Source of the DNA: Diphasiastrum complanatum
Lineage: Eukaryota > Streptophyta > Lycopodiopsida > Lycopodiales > Lycopodiaceae
Direction of reading: 5' to 3'
NCBI GenBank assembly: GCA_029204225.1
Contig: CM055097.1
Location: 71,271,952-71,335,951 of the forward strand
Length of the DNA stretch: 64,000 nucleotides
Part shown: in pieces, positions 12,466 to 23,266 of the stretch
Position numbering within the stretch: position 1 is the first letter of the stretch
Layout: every line of letters starts with the position of its first letter
Notes under the pieces: generated by a model
The model's database searches: none
What the model saw: only the letters and a program-made list of their open reading frames with translations
What the model was told of the DNA's origin: nothing
Translations under genes and position numbers: made by a program

Positions 12466-12605
12466 TCGAATTCATCCAGATCAGAGAAAAGACCAACACC
12501 GCCCTGCTGCGTAGTCGAATCTGAAAGACGCGGAGTATACATTAGACTCTCCAAACCAGAAGAGGGATGAGCTGATTTGGAAAATCCAATCAGCTTAACA
12601 TGTGG
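12466..12605. other. Unassigned junction sequence
   Basis: About 140 bp between the broken copia protease and the gypsy integrase fragment. It matches neither element and no motif is seen. Confidence 0.4.
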
Positions 12606-12758
12606 CTACATCACGGACACTCAAAGGGCCTTTTTGGGTGTTGTCCGATACACCCATAGAGTGGCATGTAATTTGAACTCCCAATCCGACCGACTGGCTT
12701 CCACCATCTTCGTGAGAATTTCACATAGAACCTTATTTGTGAACTCAGCCTGCCCGTT
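12606..12758 (-). pseudogene. Gypsy integrase piece (left arm)
   Basis: On the minus strand this encodes NGQAEFTNKVLCEILTKMVE and then DWEFKLHATLWVYRTTPKR, the region after the second catalytic Asp of a Ty3/gypsy integrase. It is nearly identical, in opposite orientation, to 20152-20305. The TR-GAG LTR joins it after CCGTT, exactly as the other copy joins AACGG at 20152, so both arms share one junction. Confidence 0.85.
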
Positions 12759-13673
12759 TGTTGCGCTGGCGCCTCAAAGGGTGCTGGGACTTGAGCGGTT
12801 TTCCCAACACGCGCTTAAGTCTAACATTCATCCATCATGCACTTACGTAAAAGCCAACTCAGAAACGTAACAAGCTTAACCATTCAGACTTAAGAAAATT
12901 GGAATCCCAACCAACCCGAAAGCCAACTCAGAATCCGTCCCCAAAAGGTAAACAAAGGCAAAGACAAGCCACACATGAAACCCAAGGCATAGTGGTCGCC
13001 AAACTGACCAATTGGCATAGCGGCAAGCCCCATGTCGATGACAGGGACCCTTAGGCGCCAGCGACGCAGAAAGGTTGTAGTAAGGGTCCTTCCACTTGGA
13101 CCAGTCCCGAAGGCGAAACCGAAATGGTAATCATCCCCAAGGATCAACTTTATTAGATTTGGAAGAGGTTACATTCATACATAGACTGACCGGTCTGGGG
13201 GCCACCAACACGTACTGGGCATTGTGCCTGGCTCGTGTTGGTAGAGGGAGCTGAGACCTGGCGACTAGATTCCTGGCGCTGGTTGAGCTGCCCAAGTTTC
13301 TGTCTGCCAGACTCCCCCTATAGTTCTACTGTGATTCGGCACACCCCCTCTGGTTTGAAACATAGTACTTTCTAGTAAAGCACGCTTTTTAGGACTTAGT
13401 TTTTATTTTGCTGATTAAGCCTGGCAAGCCTAGCAGAATCAGTCTGGCTCCCGGACATGGGTCCCGGGAGCCGTCCCGGCGGCCGAATCAACTTGCTTTC
13501 CTGACTAGGCCATGACTCGAGCTCCAGAGCTAGCTCATGACTTGTGACTACTTGACTGGCTCACCACAGGTCGGAGGCTCAGTCCTTGACGTTCTAACTT
13601 GCTCTGGGACCTTAGAGAGTGTCACCCCTTTGAGTCTTACAGGGCACGCTGGGTGCACCTCAGCTTTACAACA
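12759..13673 (-). repeat. TR-GAG 3' LTR
   Basis: Plus-strand ends are TGTTGCGC and TTTACAACA; in element sense it is TGTTG...CAACA. A purine tract (rc of TCCTCCCCTCG) lies just inside at 13674-13684 as the polypurine tract. Partial copies of this LTR recur at 17080-17997 and, inverted, at 19838-20151. Confidence 0.9.
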
Positions 13674-14043
13674 TCCTCCCCTCGTTTGAGAAAGCTGATG
13701 TCCTCATCAGGGCCAAACTAGAACCTTAGACTCATGGCACGGGCTTAATTCACCGGCCAGACTTTAGTCACATATACAAGGGCACGGGCTTGATTCACCG
13801 GCCAAAGGAAACCAACTTTAAAGAGAAGTAATGATATTGTGTTTTACACCCAGCACAAGAAAAGTGTGGATCTAGTTCACTTACGTAAAACCTGTGTGAA
13901 GGTGCTGCACTTAGACATTAGACTGAAGCTCACTCCTCGATGAGAAATGCGGCTTACTTTATTAACATGAAAGAAAAAAAAGATACTTACGGCTCCCTTA
14001 AGCCTCATATATGTCGTTTTCGTCGCACATCTGGATGAGTCCC

Positions 14044-15249
14044 CTAGGACTCTAGATATTTCGTTTGGTCGTCCAGGTTGAGCTCCTTGAGCTCTGCATT
14101 GGCACTTAGATTCACCTTTGATGTAGAAATTGCAGGCAATGTTGGCTCCATTTGACCTCGCGTCAGCTGGTTTGTCACTGTTGGATGTCCTTCATTAAAG
14201 AAGTGAGCTTTCGCTTGGTCACACAAGGTGAGCTCCTTGAGCTCTGCATCGGCACTTGAATTCACCTTTGATGTAGAGACTATAGGCAATGTTGGCTCCA
14301 TTTGTTCCCGTGTCAGCTGGTCTGTCACTATTGGTTGTCCTTCGTTAAAGAGGTGAATGAGATTGGGAGGAATGGTTGGCTCAGGTTCATTTGTGTCGTT
14401 CTTTTCTAGTTGGTCCCCTGGCACAGCTCTGACGACACAAGGTCTCATGCCATTATATAATAACACAAGGTTAACCCCTTTTGCCAAGAAGGCCACCACA
14501 TGTTCGTTAAACCAGCTTAATCCCAAAATAGCGTCGAAGGCATCCATCTTCAAGATTGTGAACGTTAGTCGATTCTTCCAAGCTCCCAGAGAGATTGGTA
14601 AGTTGGTTGCCAATCTAAAAGTGGTCATTGTACCTTTCGCGGTCTCCACACAAATAGGAGTCACATTTGCCTCACATTGGATGTCCAATTCCCCTGTCAG
14701 TTTTTTTGACAAGTAGTTATGTGACGCCCCCAGGTCTACCATGAAGTAAATGATCCTGCCTTGAATACAGACTTTCAGGTACAATAACTTAAATCCTCTC
14801 GCAGGAGTCGCCATAAGATGTTCACGATACGTCGCAAGTGCCCCTATCTGTTGTAAGGCATTCAGGTCAGACTCCGTCAAATCCGTTTCTGGGTCCTCTT
14901 CGTCATCTTGTTCACCATCTTCTTGATCAAATGCCTCTCTCTCCATCCTATCAAATCCTTCAATGGCAGCCATGATTTGCTTATTCAATGGTTTGGGGCA
15001 TGACCTCCAAGAGTGACCTTGCTGATGACAGTTGAAGCAACGCATGGAACTGCCCACTGTTGGTGAGCTGTTGTTGTGACTAGCTGAAGGTCCAACATTG
15101 TTTCTTCTCTGGAACATGTTCCCTCCATTGTTGCCTTGGTTGCCAAACCCTATTTTTGTTGGGAATTTGTTCACGCTACTCGAGGCTTGGTTGCCATTTG
15201 GAGCTGAGTCCCCCCCTTGAAATGAAGCTCGGACTTGGTCTGGATCCAC
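14044..15249 (-). pseudogene. TR-GAG nucleocapsid and protease-like ORF
   Basis: This 401-residue frame has a zinc knuckle CFNCHQQGHSWRSC (C-x2-C-x4-H-x4-C) near residue 70. An acidic stretch follows, then a retropepsin-like domain with YFMVDLGASHNYLS near residue 170 and DAILGLSWF about 70 residues later. The active site is DLGA, not DTGA/DSGA, and the second copy (19142-20020) has the same DLGA. The tail contains two copies of a roughly 50-residue unit (EGQPIVTDQLT.., EGHPTVTNQLT..), a tandem duplication visible in the DNA. No RT follows before the stop. The frame overlaps the upstream gag fragment by a shift. Confidence 0.8.
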
Positions 15250-16258
15250 TAAATACTCTTGTTGAGGTTGCGGGAGTAGCTGGTGTCAATGTGCTCTCAT
15301 AATCACAAACCATTTCAGCCGCTCGAATAGTTGAATTGAAATCATGGGGCATGTAGCTGTCTATCACACGCCGGGTCCAAGATTGCATTCCAGACAATAG
15401 GTAATGAGTTTTGTCCGCCTCGGACATATCTTCAATAACCCATACACTCTGTCTGAATTTATTGAGGTACTCTCGCAATGACCCTTTCTGTTTGAGCCCC
15501 AATAATTATGTCCTCAATCTCATGTGTGAATCCTTCGGTATGAACTCCTCTCGTAACGCGGCTTTGAATGTGTCCCATGTCTGAAAATGCATTCCTGCCA
15601 TCCGGTACCAATTTGTAGTGTAGCCCTCAAAATATGCTAATGCCAAGTCAGTTCTTTCTTCCTCAGGAGTGTTCATCAGATGGAAGTAATGGTCCATGTG
15701 AAACAACCAATCTTCCACAACTCGAATGTCACGGTCTCCTTTGAAAGTAGTTGGTGCTTTCACTTTGGCAGTCTTCCTTGGGCCTTCCGTGTTTCGCGCT
15801 CGTGGTTCTCTTGGTATCTGTGGAGGAGGCGCCACTGCATTCCCCCTAGTTGCTTCCAACTCTTCAAACCTGGCTTCAAGCTGTGTTAGCCCGTCTCTCA
15901 TTTCTCTAGCAGGGTTAAATTGAGTAAGGTTCATGGTTCGCAAGGATGTTTGCCATTTTTTCCTTTCTGTTTCTCTGTCCTTCTTCACCTCGCTAAGCAT
16001 AGCCGTCATTGCGCTTGATAAGTATTGCCGCATCTTAACTTCAAAGAGGTCCTGTTGCACCTCTAGCAAGGGTTCATCTCTTGGTGTAGGTTCAGAAGGG
16101 CCACCCATCTCTTCTTGGAGAGGCGCCACTGTGGAGTGCATACGCTCTTTCTTTCTCGACTTGGACCTGGTGCCATCTCGATGCATGCGAGAGCTGTATT
16201 CTCGAGCCAGCTCTTCTCCGTCCGTCAATGCTCGTAACTCTTCAAGATGGTCCTCCAT
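15176..16258 (-). pseudogene. TR-GAG gag (capsid region)
   Basis: Two adjoining frames (16258-15506, then 15502-15176, separated by one stop) encode a Retrotrans_gag-type capsid: a charged N-terminus, PTTFKGDRDIRVVEDWLFHM, DLALAYFEGYTTNWYRM, FKAALREEFIPKDS, LREYLNKFRQSV and MSEADKTHYLLSGM. This is the usual gypsy gag order. The start at 16258 (MEDHLEELRAL) matches the plus-strand copy at 18071. The single stop is the main lesion, so this copy is only lightly degraded. Confidence 0.85.
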
Positions 16259-16599
16259 TATAGTCGGAGGTGTACTTCCAACAGATTATCGCCTCAATCC
16301 TTTTTATATTTGAAACTTTCCCTTCTGTCGGCCGGGCCCCACAGCTCTCTTTTCTTCTTTATTAAATCAACTTCAATGAAAATATCCCCTCCTCAAACTT
16401 AGCACACCCACATCACCTGAGAGCCAAGTAGGAACCAAGTCATTTGTGTCCAAGCAAGCACACAACAAACGGAACATACCAACCAAAGCAAACACAGAGG
16501 ATCCCTCTCAAGCCACAAACCCCCCTGAGACCGGATGTAGGACCTTTGCCTAGCCGCGCCCACACAAATCTATCACAGAATTAGCCCACGGGGAAACAT

Positions 16600-17010
16600 C
16601 CATCCAACCATCCGTGCTTTCACCATTAAGCAGCACATTGCCTCAGTCACGCCCCACCACTTTTTGGTCGGTAGCCCTTATAGCTAAACGATCGACAGCT
16701 ATCCCGCACCGGCAGCTAACCACCCGTGCTTTACACCCGAATTCGAGCAGCATCTCTGTATCAATGGTTAACCCATACAGTTCGAATATGTCGCCCCGCA
16801 CCCCACAAGGTACAGACCGTGCTTTCACCTACCTAGGCAGCACTTTGCCTCATCCGTCCTACGTGTAGACAGCGCCAGGCCCGAATCGCGAGAACTGACC
16901 GTGCTTACACCTCGAGGGCAGCACTTTGACTCATCAAGTCCCCCGTTCTGCCAACCACCCCGACCGTGGACGCACCCGTGCTTACACTGTGGGTAGCACC
17001 TTGCGCAACG
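16600..17010 (-). repeat. Tandem stem-loops in TR-GAG leader
   Basis: Five degenerate units of about 77-112 bp each contain GTGCT, 12-17 bases, then AGCAC (AGCAT in unit 2). The stems pair 16614/16636, 16726/16752, 16819/16843, 16901/16924 and 16978/16999. Units share CCGTGCTT-ACACC and GGCAGCACTTTGCCTCATC-like wording. They lie between the primer-binding site and gag, where retroelements carry packaging and dimerisation signals. The function is inferred from position only. Confidence 0.65.
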
Positions 17011-17064
17011 GTTGTCCTGACAAATCCCAAAACGTGGCCATCCCTGTGAGACTTGCGGCTAGTC

Positions 17065-17077
17065 GGCTCTGATACCA
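17065..17077 (-). promoter_or_regulatory. TR-GAG primer-binding site
   Basis: The plus-strand GGCTCTGATACCA is the complement of TGGTATCAGAGCC, a perfect tRNA-iMet primer-binding site, two bases from the 5' LTR boundary at 17080. It fixes the minus-strand orientation of the element. Confidence 0.92.
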
Positions 17078-17079
17078 CA

Positions 17080-17997
17080 TGTTGTGCCGACGCCTCAAAG
17101 GGCGCTGGGACTTGAGCGGTTTCCCCAATACGCGCTTAAGTCTAACATTCATCCATCATGCACTTACGTAAAAGCCAACTCAAAAACGTAACAAGCTTAA
17201 CCATTCAGACTTAAGAAAACTGGAATCCCAACCAACCCGAAAGCCAACTCAGAATCCGTCCCCAAAAGGTAACCAAAGGCAAAGACAAGCCACACATGAA
17301 ACCCAAGGCATAGTGTTCGCCAAACTGACCAATTGGCATAGTGGCAAGCCCCATGTCGATGACAGGGACCCTTAGGCGCCAGCGACGCAAAAAGGTTGTA
17401 GTAAGGGTCCTTCCACTTGGACCAGTCCCGGAGGCGAAACCGCAATGGTAATCATCCCCAAGGATCAACTTTATTAGATTTGGAAGAGGTTACATTCATA
17501 CATAGACTGACCGGTCTCGGGGCCACCAACACGTACTGGGCATTATGCCTGGCTCGTGCTGGTAGAGGGAGCTGAGACCTGGCGACTAGATTCCTGGCGC
17601 TCTTGAGCTGCCCAAGTTTCTATCTGCCGAACTCCCCCTATAGTTCTGTTGTGATTCGGCGCACCCCCTCTAGTTTGAAACATAGTGCTTTCTGGTAAAG
17701 CACGCTTTTTAGGACTTGGTTTTTATTTTGCTGATTAAGCCTAGCAAGCCTGGTAGAATCAGTCTGGCTCCCGGACATGGGTCCCGGGAGTCGTCCCGGC
17801 GGCCTAATCAACTTGCTTTCCTGACTAGGGCATGACTCGAGCTCCAGAGCTAGCTCATGACTTGTGGCTACTTGACTGGCTCACCACAAGTCGGAGGCTC
17901 AGTCCTTGACGTTCTAACTTGCTCTAGGACCTTAGAGAGTGTCACCCCTTTGAGTCTTACAGGGCACGTTGGGTGCACCGAAGTCAGCTTTACAACA
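17080..17997 (-). repeat. TR-GAG 5' LTR
   Basis: 918 bp, same ends as the LTR at 12759-13673 and very similar throughout, with only scattered substitutions and small indels, which suggests modest age. It forms the spacer between the two oppositely oriented gag copies: minus-strand leader on its left, plus-strand gag leader on its right. Confidence 0.9.
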
Positions 17998-20151
17998 TCG
18001 ACAGAAGCGAGAGTTTCAAATATAAAAAGGATTAAGGCGATAATCTGTTGGAAGTACACCTCTGACTATAATGGAGGACCATCTTGAAGAGTTACGAGCA
18101 TTGACGGACGGAGAAGAGTTGGCTCGAGAATACAACTCTCGCATGCATCGAGATGGCACCAGGTCCAAGTCGAGAAAGTGCACTCCAGAGTGGCGCCTCT
18201 CCAAGAAGAGATGGGTGGCCCTTCTGAACCTACACCAAAAGATGAATCCTTGCCAAAGGCGCAACATGACCTCTTTGAAGTGAAGATGCGGCAATACTTA
18301 TCAAGCGCAATGATGGCTATGCTTAGCGAGGTGAAGAAGGACAGAGAAACAGAAAGGAAAGAATGGCAAACATCCTTGCAAACCATGAACCTTACTCAAT
18401 TTAACCTTGCTAGAGAAATGAGAGACGGGCTAACACAGCTCGAAGCCAGGTTTGAAGAGTTGGAAGCAACTAGGAGGAATGCAGTGGCGCCTCCTCCACA
18501 GATACCAAGAGAATCACGAGCACGAAACACGGAAGGCGCAAGAAAGACTGCCAAAGTGAAAGCACCACCTACTTTCAAAGGAGAGCGTGACATTTGAGTT
18601 GTGGAAGATTGGTTGTTTCACATGGACCATTACTTCCGTCTGATGAACACTCCTAAGGAAGAAAGAACTGACTTGGCATTAGCATATTTTGAGGGCTACA
18701 CTACAAATTGGTACCGGATGGCAGGAATGCATTTTCAGACATGGGACGCATTCAAAGCCGCGTTACGAGAGGAGTTCATACCGAAGGATTCAACATGAGA
18801 TTGAGGACAGAATTATCGGGGCTCAAACAGAAAGAGTCATTGTGAGAGTACCGCAATAAATTTAGACAGAGTGTATGGGTTATTGAAGATATGTCCAAGG
18901 CGGACAAAACTCATTACCTATTGTCTGGAATGCAATCTTGGACCCGGCGTGCGATAGACAGCTACATGCCTCTTGATTTCAATTCAACTATTTGAGCGGC
19001 TGAAATGGTTTGTGATTATGAGAGCACATTGGCACCAGCTGCTCCCGCAACCTCAACAAGAGTATTTAGTGGATCCAGACCGAGTCCGAGCTTTTTTTCA
19101 AGGGGGACTCAGCTCCAAATGGCAACCAAGCCTCGAGTAGCATGAACAAATTCCCAACAAAAACAGGGTTTGGCAACCAAGGCAACAATGGAGGGAACAT
19201 GTTCCAGAGAAGAAACAATGTTGGACCTTCAGCTAGTCACAGCAACAGCTCACCAACAGTGGGCAGTTCCATGCGTTGCTTCAACTGTCATCAGCAAGGT
19301 CACTCTTGGAGGTCATGCCCCAAACCATTGAATAAGCAAATCATGGTTGCCATTGAAGGATTTGATAGGATGGAGAGAGAGGCATTTGATCAAGAAGATG
19401 GTGAACAAGATGACGAAGAGGACCCAGAAACGGATTTGACGGAGTCTGACCTGAATGCCTTACAACAGATAGGGGCACTTGCGGTGTATCGTGAACATCT
19501 TATGGCGACTCCTGCTAGAGGATCCAAGTTATTGTACTTGAAAGGCTGTATTCAAGGCAGGATCATTTACTTCATGGTAGACCTGGGGGCGTCACATAAC
19601 TACTTGTCTGAAAAACTGACAGGGGAATTGGACATCCAATGTGAAGAAAATGTGACTCCTATTTGTGTGGAGACCGCGAAAGGTACAATGACCACTTTTA
19701 GATTGGCAACCAACTTACCAATCTCTCTGGGAGCCTGGAAGAATCGACTAACGTTCACAATCTTGAAGATGGATGCCTTTGACGCTATTTTGGGATTAAG
19801 CTGGTTTAACGAACATGTGGTGGCCTTCTTGGCAACCTTTTTGCGTTGCTGGCGCCTAAGGGTCCCTGTCATCGACATGGGGCTTGCCGCTATGCCAATT
19901 GGTCAGTTTGGCGACCACTATGCCTTGGGTTTCATGTGTGGCTTGTCCTTGCCTTTGGTTACCTTTTGGGGACGGATTCTGAGTTGGCTTTCGGGTTGGT
20001 TGGGATTCCAGTTTTCTTAAGTCTGAATGGTTAAGCTTGTTACATTTCTGAGTTGGCTTTTACGTAAGTGCATGATGGATGAATGTTAGACTTAAGCGCG
20101 TGTTGGGGAAACCGCTCAAGTCCCAGCGCCCTTTGAGGTGCCAGCGCAACA
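17998..20151 (+). mobile_element. Inverted, deleted TR-GAG copy
   Basis: This plus-strand copy starts a few dozen bases before the gag ATG (18071) and runs through capsid and zinc knuckle to VVAFLA near 19837. There it jumps directly into the last 314 bp of the LTR, and it ends at 20151 beside AACGG. The rest of the 3' coding part, PPT and most of the LTR are deleted, with AAC as possible microhomology. With 12606-16330 it forms a large palindrome. Confidence 0.85.
18071..20020 (+). pseudogene. TR-GAG gag/protease-like, plus copy
   Basis: Same protein as 16258-14044: MEDHLEELRAL start, capsid blocks, CFNCHQQGHSWRSC zinc knuckle and VDLGASHNYLS. It is broken by a frame shift near 18180, TGA near 18596, a frame shift near 18795 and further stops. 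After the internal deletion the last frame reads from the protease-like domain into LTR sequence and ends at 20020, a chance chimera and not a functional extension. Confidence 0.85.
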
Positions 20152-20673
20152 AACGGGCAGGCTGAATTCACAAATAAGGTTCTATGTGAAATTCTCACGA
20201 AGATGGTGGAAGCCAGTCGGTCAGATTGGGAGTTCAAATTACATGCCACTCTATGGGTGTATCAGACAACACCCAAAAAGGCCATTGGCACGACACCATT
20301 CCAACTCACATATGGACAAGAGGCCATGATGCCTGTAGAATTCTACATCCCATCTTTAAGGGTAGCCTACAATTTGAAACTAGATGAAAGTCAGATCCTT
20401 GTCCATAGGCTATTCCACCTCCAGAAGCTTTGTAAAACAAGAGTCATTAGTGTGCACGCACAACAAGTGCACAAAAGACGTCAACAAGATTGGCATGACC
20501 GCCATAGTAAGCTGAAGGAATTTAAAGAAGGAGATACCTATATCATTGATCAAACCTTTGCCTCGGGCGTTAAACTTAAAACCCTCGAAGGCATCCCTCT
20601 GGACACGGTAGTGAACATGAGTAGATTACAGCGATATCATGAGCCCTGGTATTCCTTAGACATGTACTACTGA
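20152..20673 (+). pseudogene. Gypsy integrase C-terminal part
   Basis: From NGQAEFTNKVL the frame continues through DWEFKLHATLWVYQTTPKKA, TTPFQLTYGQEAMMPVEF and HDRHSKLKEFKEGD to a stop at 20673. These are the end of the Ty3/gypsy integrase core and its C-terminal domain. The N-terminal integrase, RT and gag of this element are not to its left because the TR-GAG element and its duplication intervene. Confidence 0.85.
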
Positions 20674-21150
20674 TTGTGTGTTGTGTGTGTGTGCATGCAT
20701 GTCTGTAATTTCCGTCATTCCATGAAATTGTTCATTTTTTTATTTCTTTTTTTACACCCTTTTCCGTTGAATTGCCTGCATGTATAACAATCAATACTTC
20801 TTAGGATAGTTTAGATCTAATTTTTCGCAAAATCTACCTCACTTATATCACTATTGTACAAGTTTCAGGTCACAGAGTGCATAGCTAGTGATAACCATGT
20901 TCCAAAACAAGAATCATCTTACGGTTTGAAGCTAGCCTCACTTATTCTTGCAAGTGAGACAATGCAACCCACAGCGCACCGGTCTATTGCAAGGAATTAA
21001 TCACTAATTAAAAATAAAAAAAGAGACTACTCGCACAAGCTACTAGGTAGCATTTTACCCAACAAGGAGTGCCAAAACTAAGCAAAGTGTTTTGTCATAC
21101 ATGAAACTTGGCAGGTGCACTACAGAAATTCACTTGATTTCATGTACTGA

Positions 21151-21924
21151 TTTTTCCAAGAAGCTCGCAGCGGCTCGTCCTTTCCTAGAGCGGCTAAACT
21201 TCGAGACACGACTTTTCAACATGAATGCCTAGTGCGTGCGACTTATTCTACATTTGATGACGAGCTCCAAACATTCAGGATCCCTAGACGCAATGACGAG
21301 GATCCAATTCCTATATCACCACATATCCTAAACCACGTGGGGTTCCCGAATGAAGGAGAGCCTATGCACAACAGAGGGAAATCTTTTGATAGGACTTACT
21401 TGACGCATCTCTGTAAGGAAGATGGTGACACCTCCATCTACAACAATGATGGTTACACTGTCAAACTCATCTCGGATCCGGGACTTAGGGCAACGACGGA
21501 CCTACTTGCATTACTCATTGAGGTACAATCGTCAAGATTTGACAGGATTCCGAGCAGCACTTTATTTGCCCTATCATTTGGCTTGGAGGAACATGTTACA
21601 CGCCACTTTGTGTGGGCAGAAAAGATAAGTATCAAATTATGTGCAGCGCTCAAAGCAAGAAAACCTCTCACAAAGTGCGGATATCTTGTGCATATGCTCG
21701 TAAGCAAACATTACTTGGGTGACTTCTCTAGCATTCTCGCTCGAGTGCAAGAGAAATATCCAGACATGACACATACCACCTCGACACGAGCTCAGCACTC
21801 CAAGAGGATAAAAGGGGGAGAGGCAAAGGAAACAAGCAGGCCAACACCCAAACGACGCCACATCACTAGCAAAAACACACCAATGTCATTCACATGTGGC
21901 AAGGAAGCAGAGTTAGAGCCATAG
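21151..21924 (+). CDS. Extra ORF 3' of gypsy integrase, unknown
   Basis: An open frame of up to about 257 codons runs from a stop at 21148 to 21924; no ATG opens it, and a GTG lies at 21232. It includes FDDELQTFRIPRRNDEDPIP near the start and a basic tail (KRRHITSKN). Composition looks coding. It is on the same strand and downstream of the integrase fragment, the place where plant gypsy elements can carry additional ORFs. The upstream edge TTTTTCCAAG resembles a splice acceptor. No domain was recognised. It could instead belong to an unrelated inserted element. Confidence 0.4.
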   Translation, partial: FFQEARSGSSFPRAAKLRDTTFQHECLVRATYSTFDDELQTFRIPRRNDEDPIPISPHILNHVGFPNEGEPMHNRGKSFDRTYLTHLCKEDGDTSIYNNDGYTVKLISDPGLRATTDLLALLIEVQSSRFDRIPSSTLFALSFGLEEHVTRHFVWAEKISIKLCAALKARKPLTKCGYLVHMLVSKHYLGDFSSILARVQEKYPDMTHTTSTRAQHSKRIKGGEAKETSRPTPKRRHITSKNTPMSFTCGKEAELEP

Positions 21925-22971
21925 TGGTTAAAAGAGCATGCCCATAGCTAGCACACAAAACATTCAGAGGGCCATACACAAGGTAAAGACTCATCCAGCG
22001 GCAACAAACAACACTTGTGCAAATCCACCATCAAGGGGCATGAAAATATCAACGAAATGGGAGACACATCACAATCACCCTATCCAATGCATAAAGACAC
22101 CTCAATAGTGAAAATCATGGAAGGTATTGAAGAAGAATTGACTGCAACATCAAATGCTTTGACCAGACATTCTACGACAAAGGAATTAGAGGCTGAACCT
22201 GGTGTCACACATGTGTCGTTCTTGGTAAGTGACCCACCAACCACCATCTCATCAATTCCCATCACATCAACCATCACTGTCACACTACCCATCACACTCA
22301 CCCTCACCACTACACCCCCTATTGTCTCCACAAACACACTCCCACTCTCCAACGCATCAATCACAACCACTTATATGCAATCTCCGATGCATTTTTTTAA
22401 ATGTCTTTGACGCATCCTTCAACATTGAAGAATTCTCACTTTTACTGTTAAACACGCCACCTACTACCACCACACCATTTCCTACACCCACCACTATCGC
22501 TACTGCCACCACTTCCACAATACTTTTCACTTCTTCGATCACAACTATCGTGAGTTAGGTTAAGCCGTCATTTGAGTCAGTTCCTAAGTAGAGAAACGAA
22601 AGAAGAGCGGATCTTACCCTCGGAATACTCATTCTATGTATGTACTGTCTTCTTAGTATCCATATCCAAGCTAGTTGGGAAAGCCTTAGTTGGGAGAAGC
22701 CATAACTCGATCTAGTTGGAGCCATAGCCGGTGTGGATGCTAAAGACCCAACAAATACTTCTCTTGATCAGTAGCAATAACGATGTTTCAAAATTTTAAC
22801 TGAATCTAAACTAGGTATGCTATCGTCATAAGAACATGCTGACAGTTATTTTGATGCTCAAAATTTATCAATTTTTAATTCTAAATTTTAACCATGTTTT
22901 TTAAGATTTGAATCCCATATGCTAATGTGATAAAATCTATTTTTATGATTCAGATTCGAAAACTATAGAAT
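21925..22971. other. Possible retroelement 3' region
   Basis: 22220-22545 is very rich in C, A and T (Ser/Thr/Pro codons in any frame), low in complexity, and may be a 3' leader or spacer of the gypsy element. No LTR boundary could be recognised. The remainder is AT-rich without motifs. Confidence 0.4.
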
Positions 22972-23266
22972 AAAGAACCATTATTTGAAAGAACACTGAG
23001 CGAGCTTTGTACACTATTTGAAATATTTCATGGCAATTTGCAAATCATAATTTTGAATTCCAATTTCATATTGCATTGTCGTTCGGGAGAAAGGCGAATT
23101 TCCCAATTTAGAAATTTGAGTAGAAACTCGCCACCTCTTTTTTTGCCAAAAAAAAAAAAAGATGGTTTTGTAACAACTAGCTTTTCTTAGCAAATGCTAA
23201 CATTGTGAAAAGATTTCAAATATTCTACAAAGCTCTTTGTGTTTTTTGAAACAATGATTGGTTATT
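22972..23266. mobile_element. MITE copy 1 (hAT-like)
   Basis: A 295-bp unit with inverted ends: the left arm reads AAAGAACCATTATTTGAAAG.., the right arm read in reverse AATAACCAATCATTGTTTC... Both contain GAGC/GAGCTTTGTA about 30 bases in, so the arms extend about 45-50 bp. It is flanked by the 8-bp direct repeat TATAGAAT at 22964-22971 and 23267-23274, the length produced by hAT transposases. No coding capacity. A related copy lies 1.2 kb to the right. Confidence 0.75.

Larger units (their letters stand above)
12759..17997 (-). mobile_element. Gag-only LTR retrotransposon (TR-GAG-like)
   Basis: Two direct LTRs of 915 and 918 bp flank about 3.4 kb. In minus-strand order the interior has a tRNA-iMet primer-binding site, a hairpin-rich leader, gag with zinc knuckle, a protease-like domain and a polypurine tract. 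No RT, RNase H or integrase is present. The structure is complete from PBS to PPT, so the lack of pol looks ancestral and not a late deletion. That is the definition of terminal-repeat retrotransposons with gag domain. Left flank CCGTT has no matching copy at the right end, where an inverted second copy starts. Confidence 0.85.

Noticed and set aside
19838-20020. Apparent extension of the gag frame (TFLRCWRLRVPV...)
   Set aside because: It reads into LTR sequence after an internal deletion, so the fusion is accidental.
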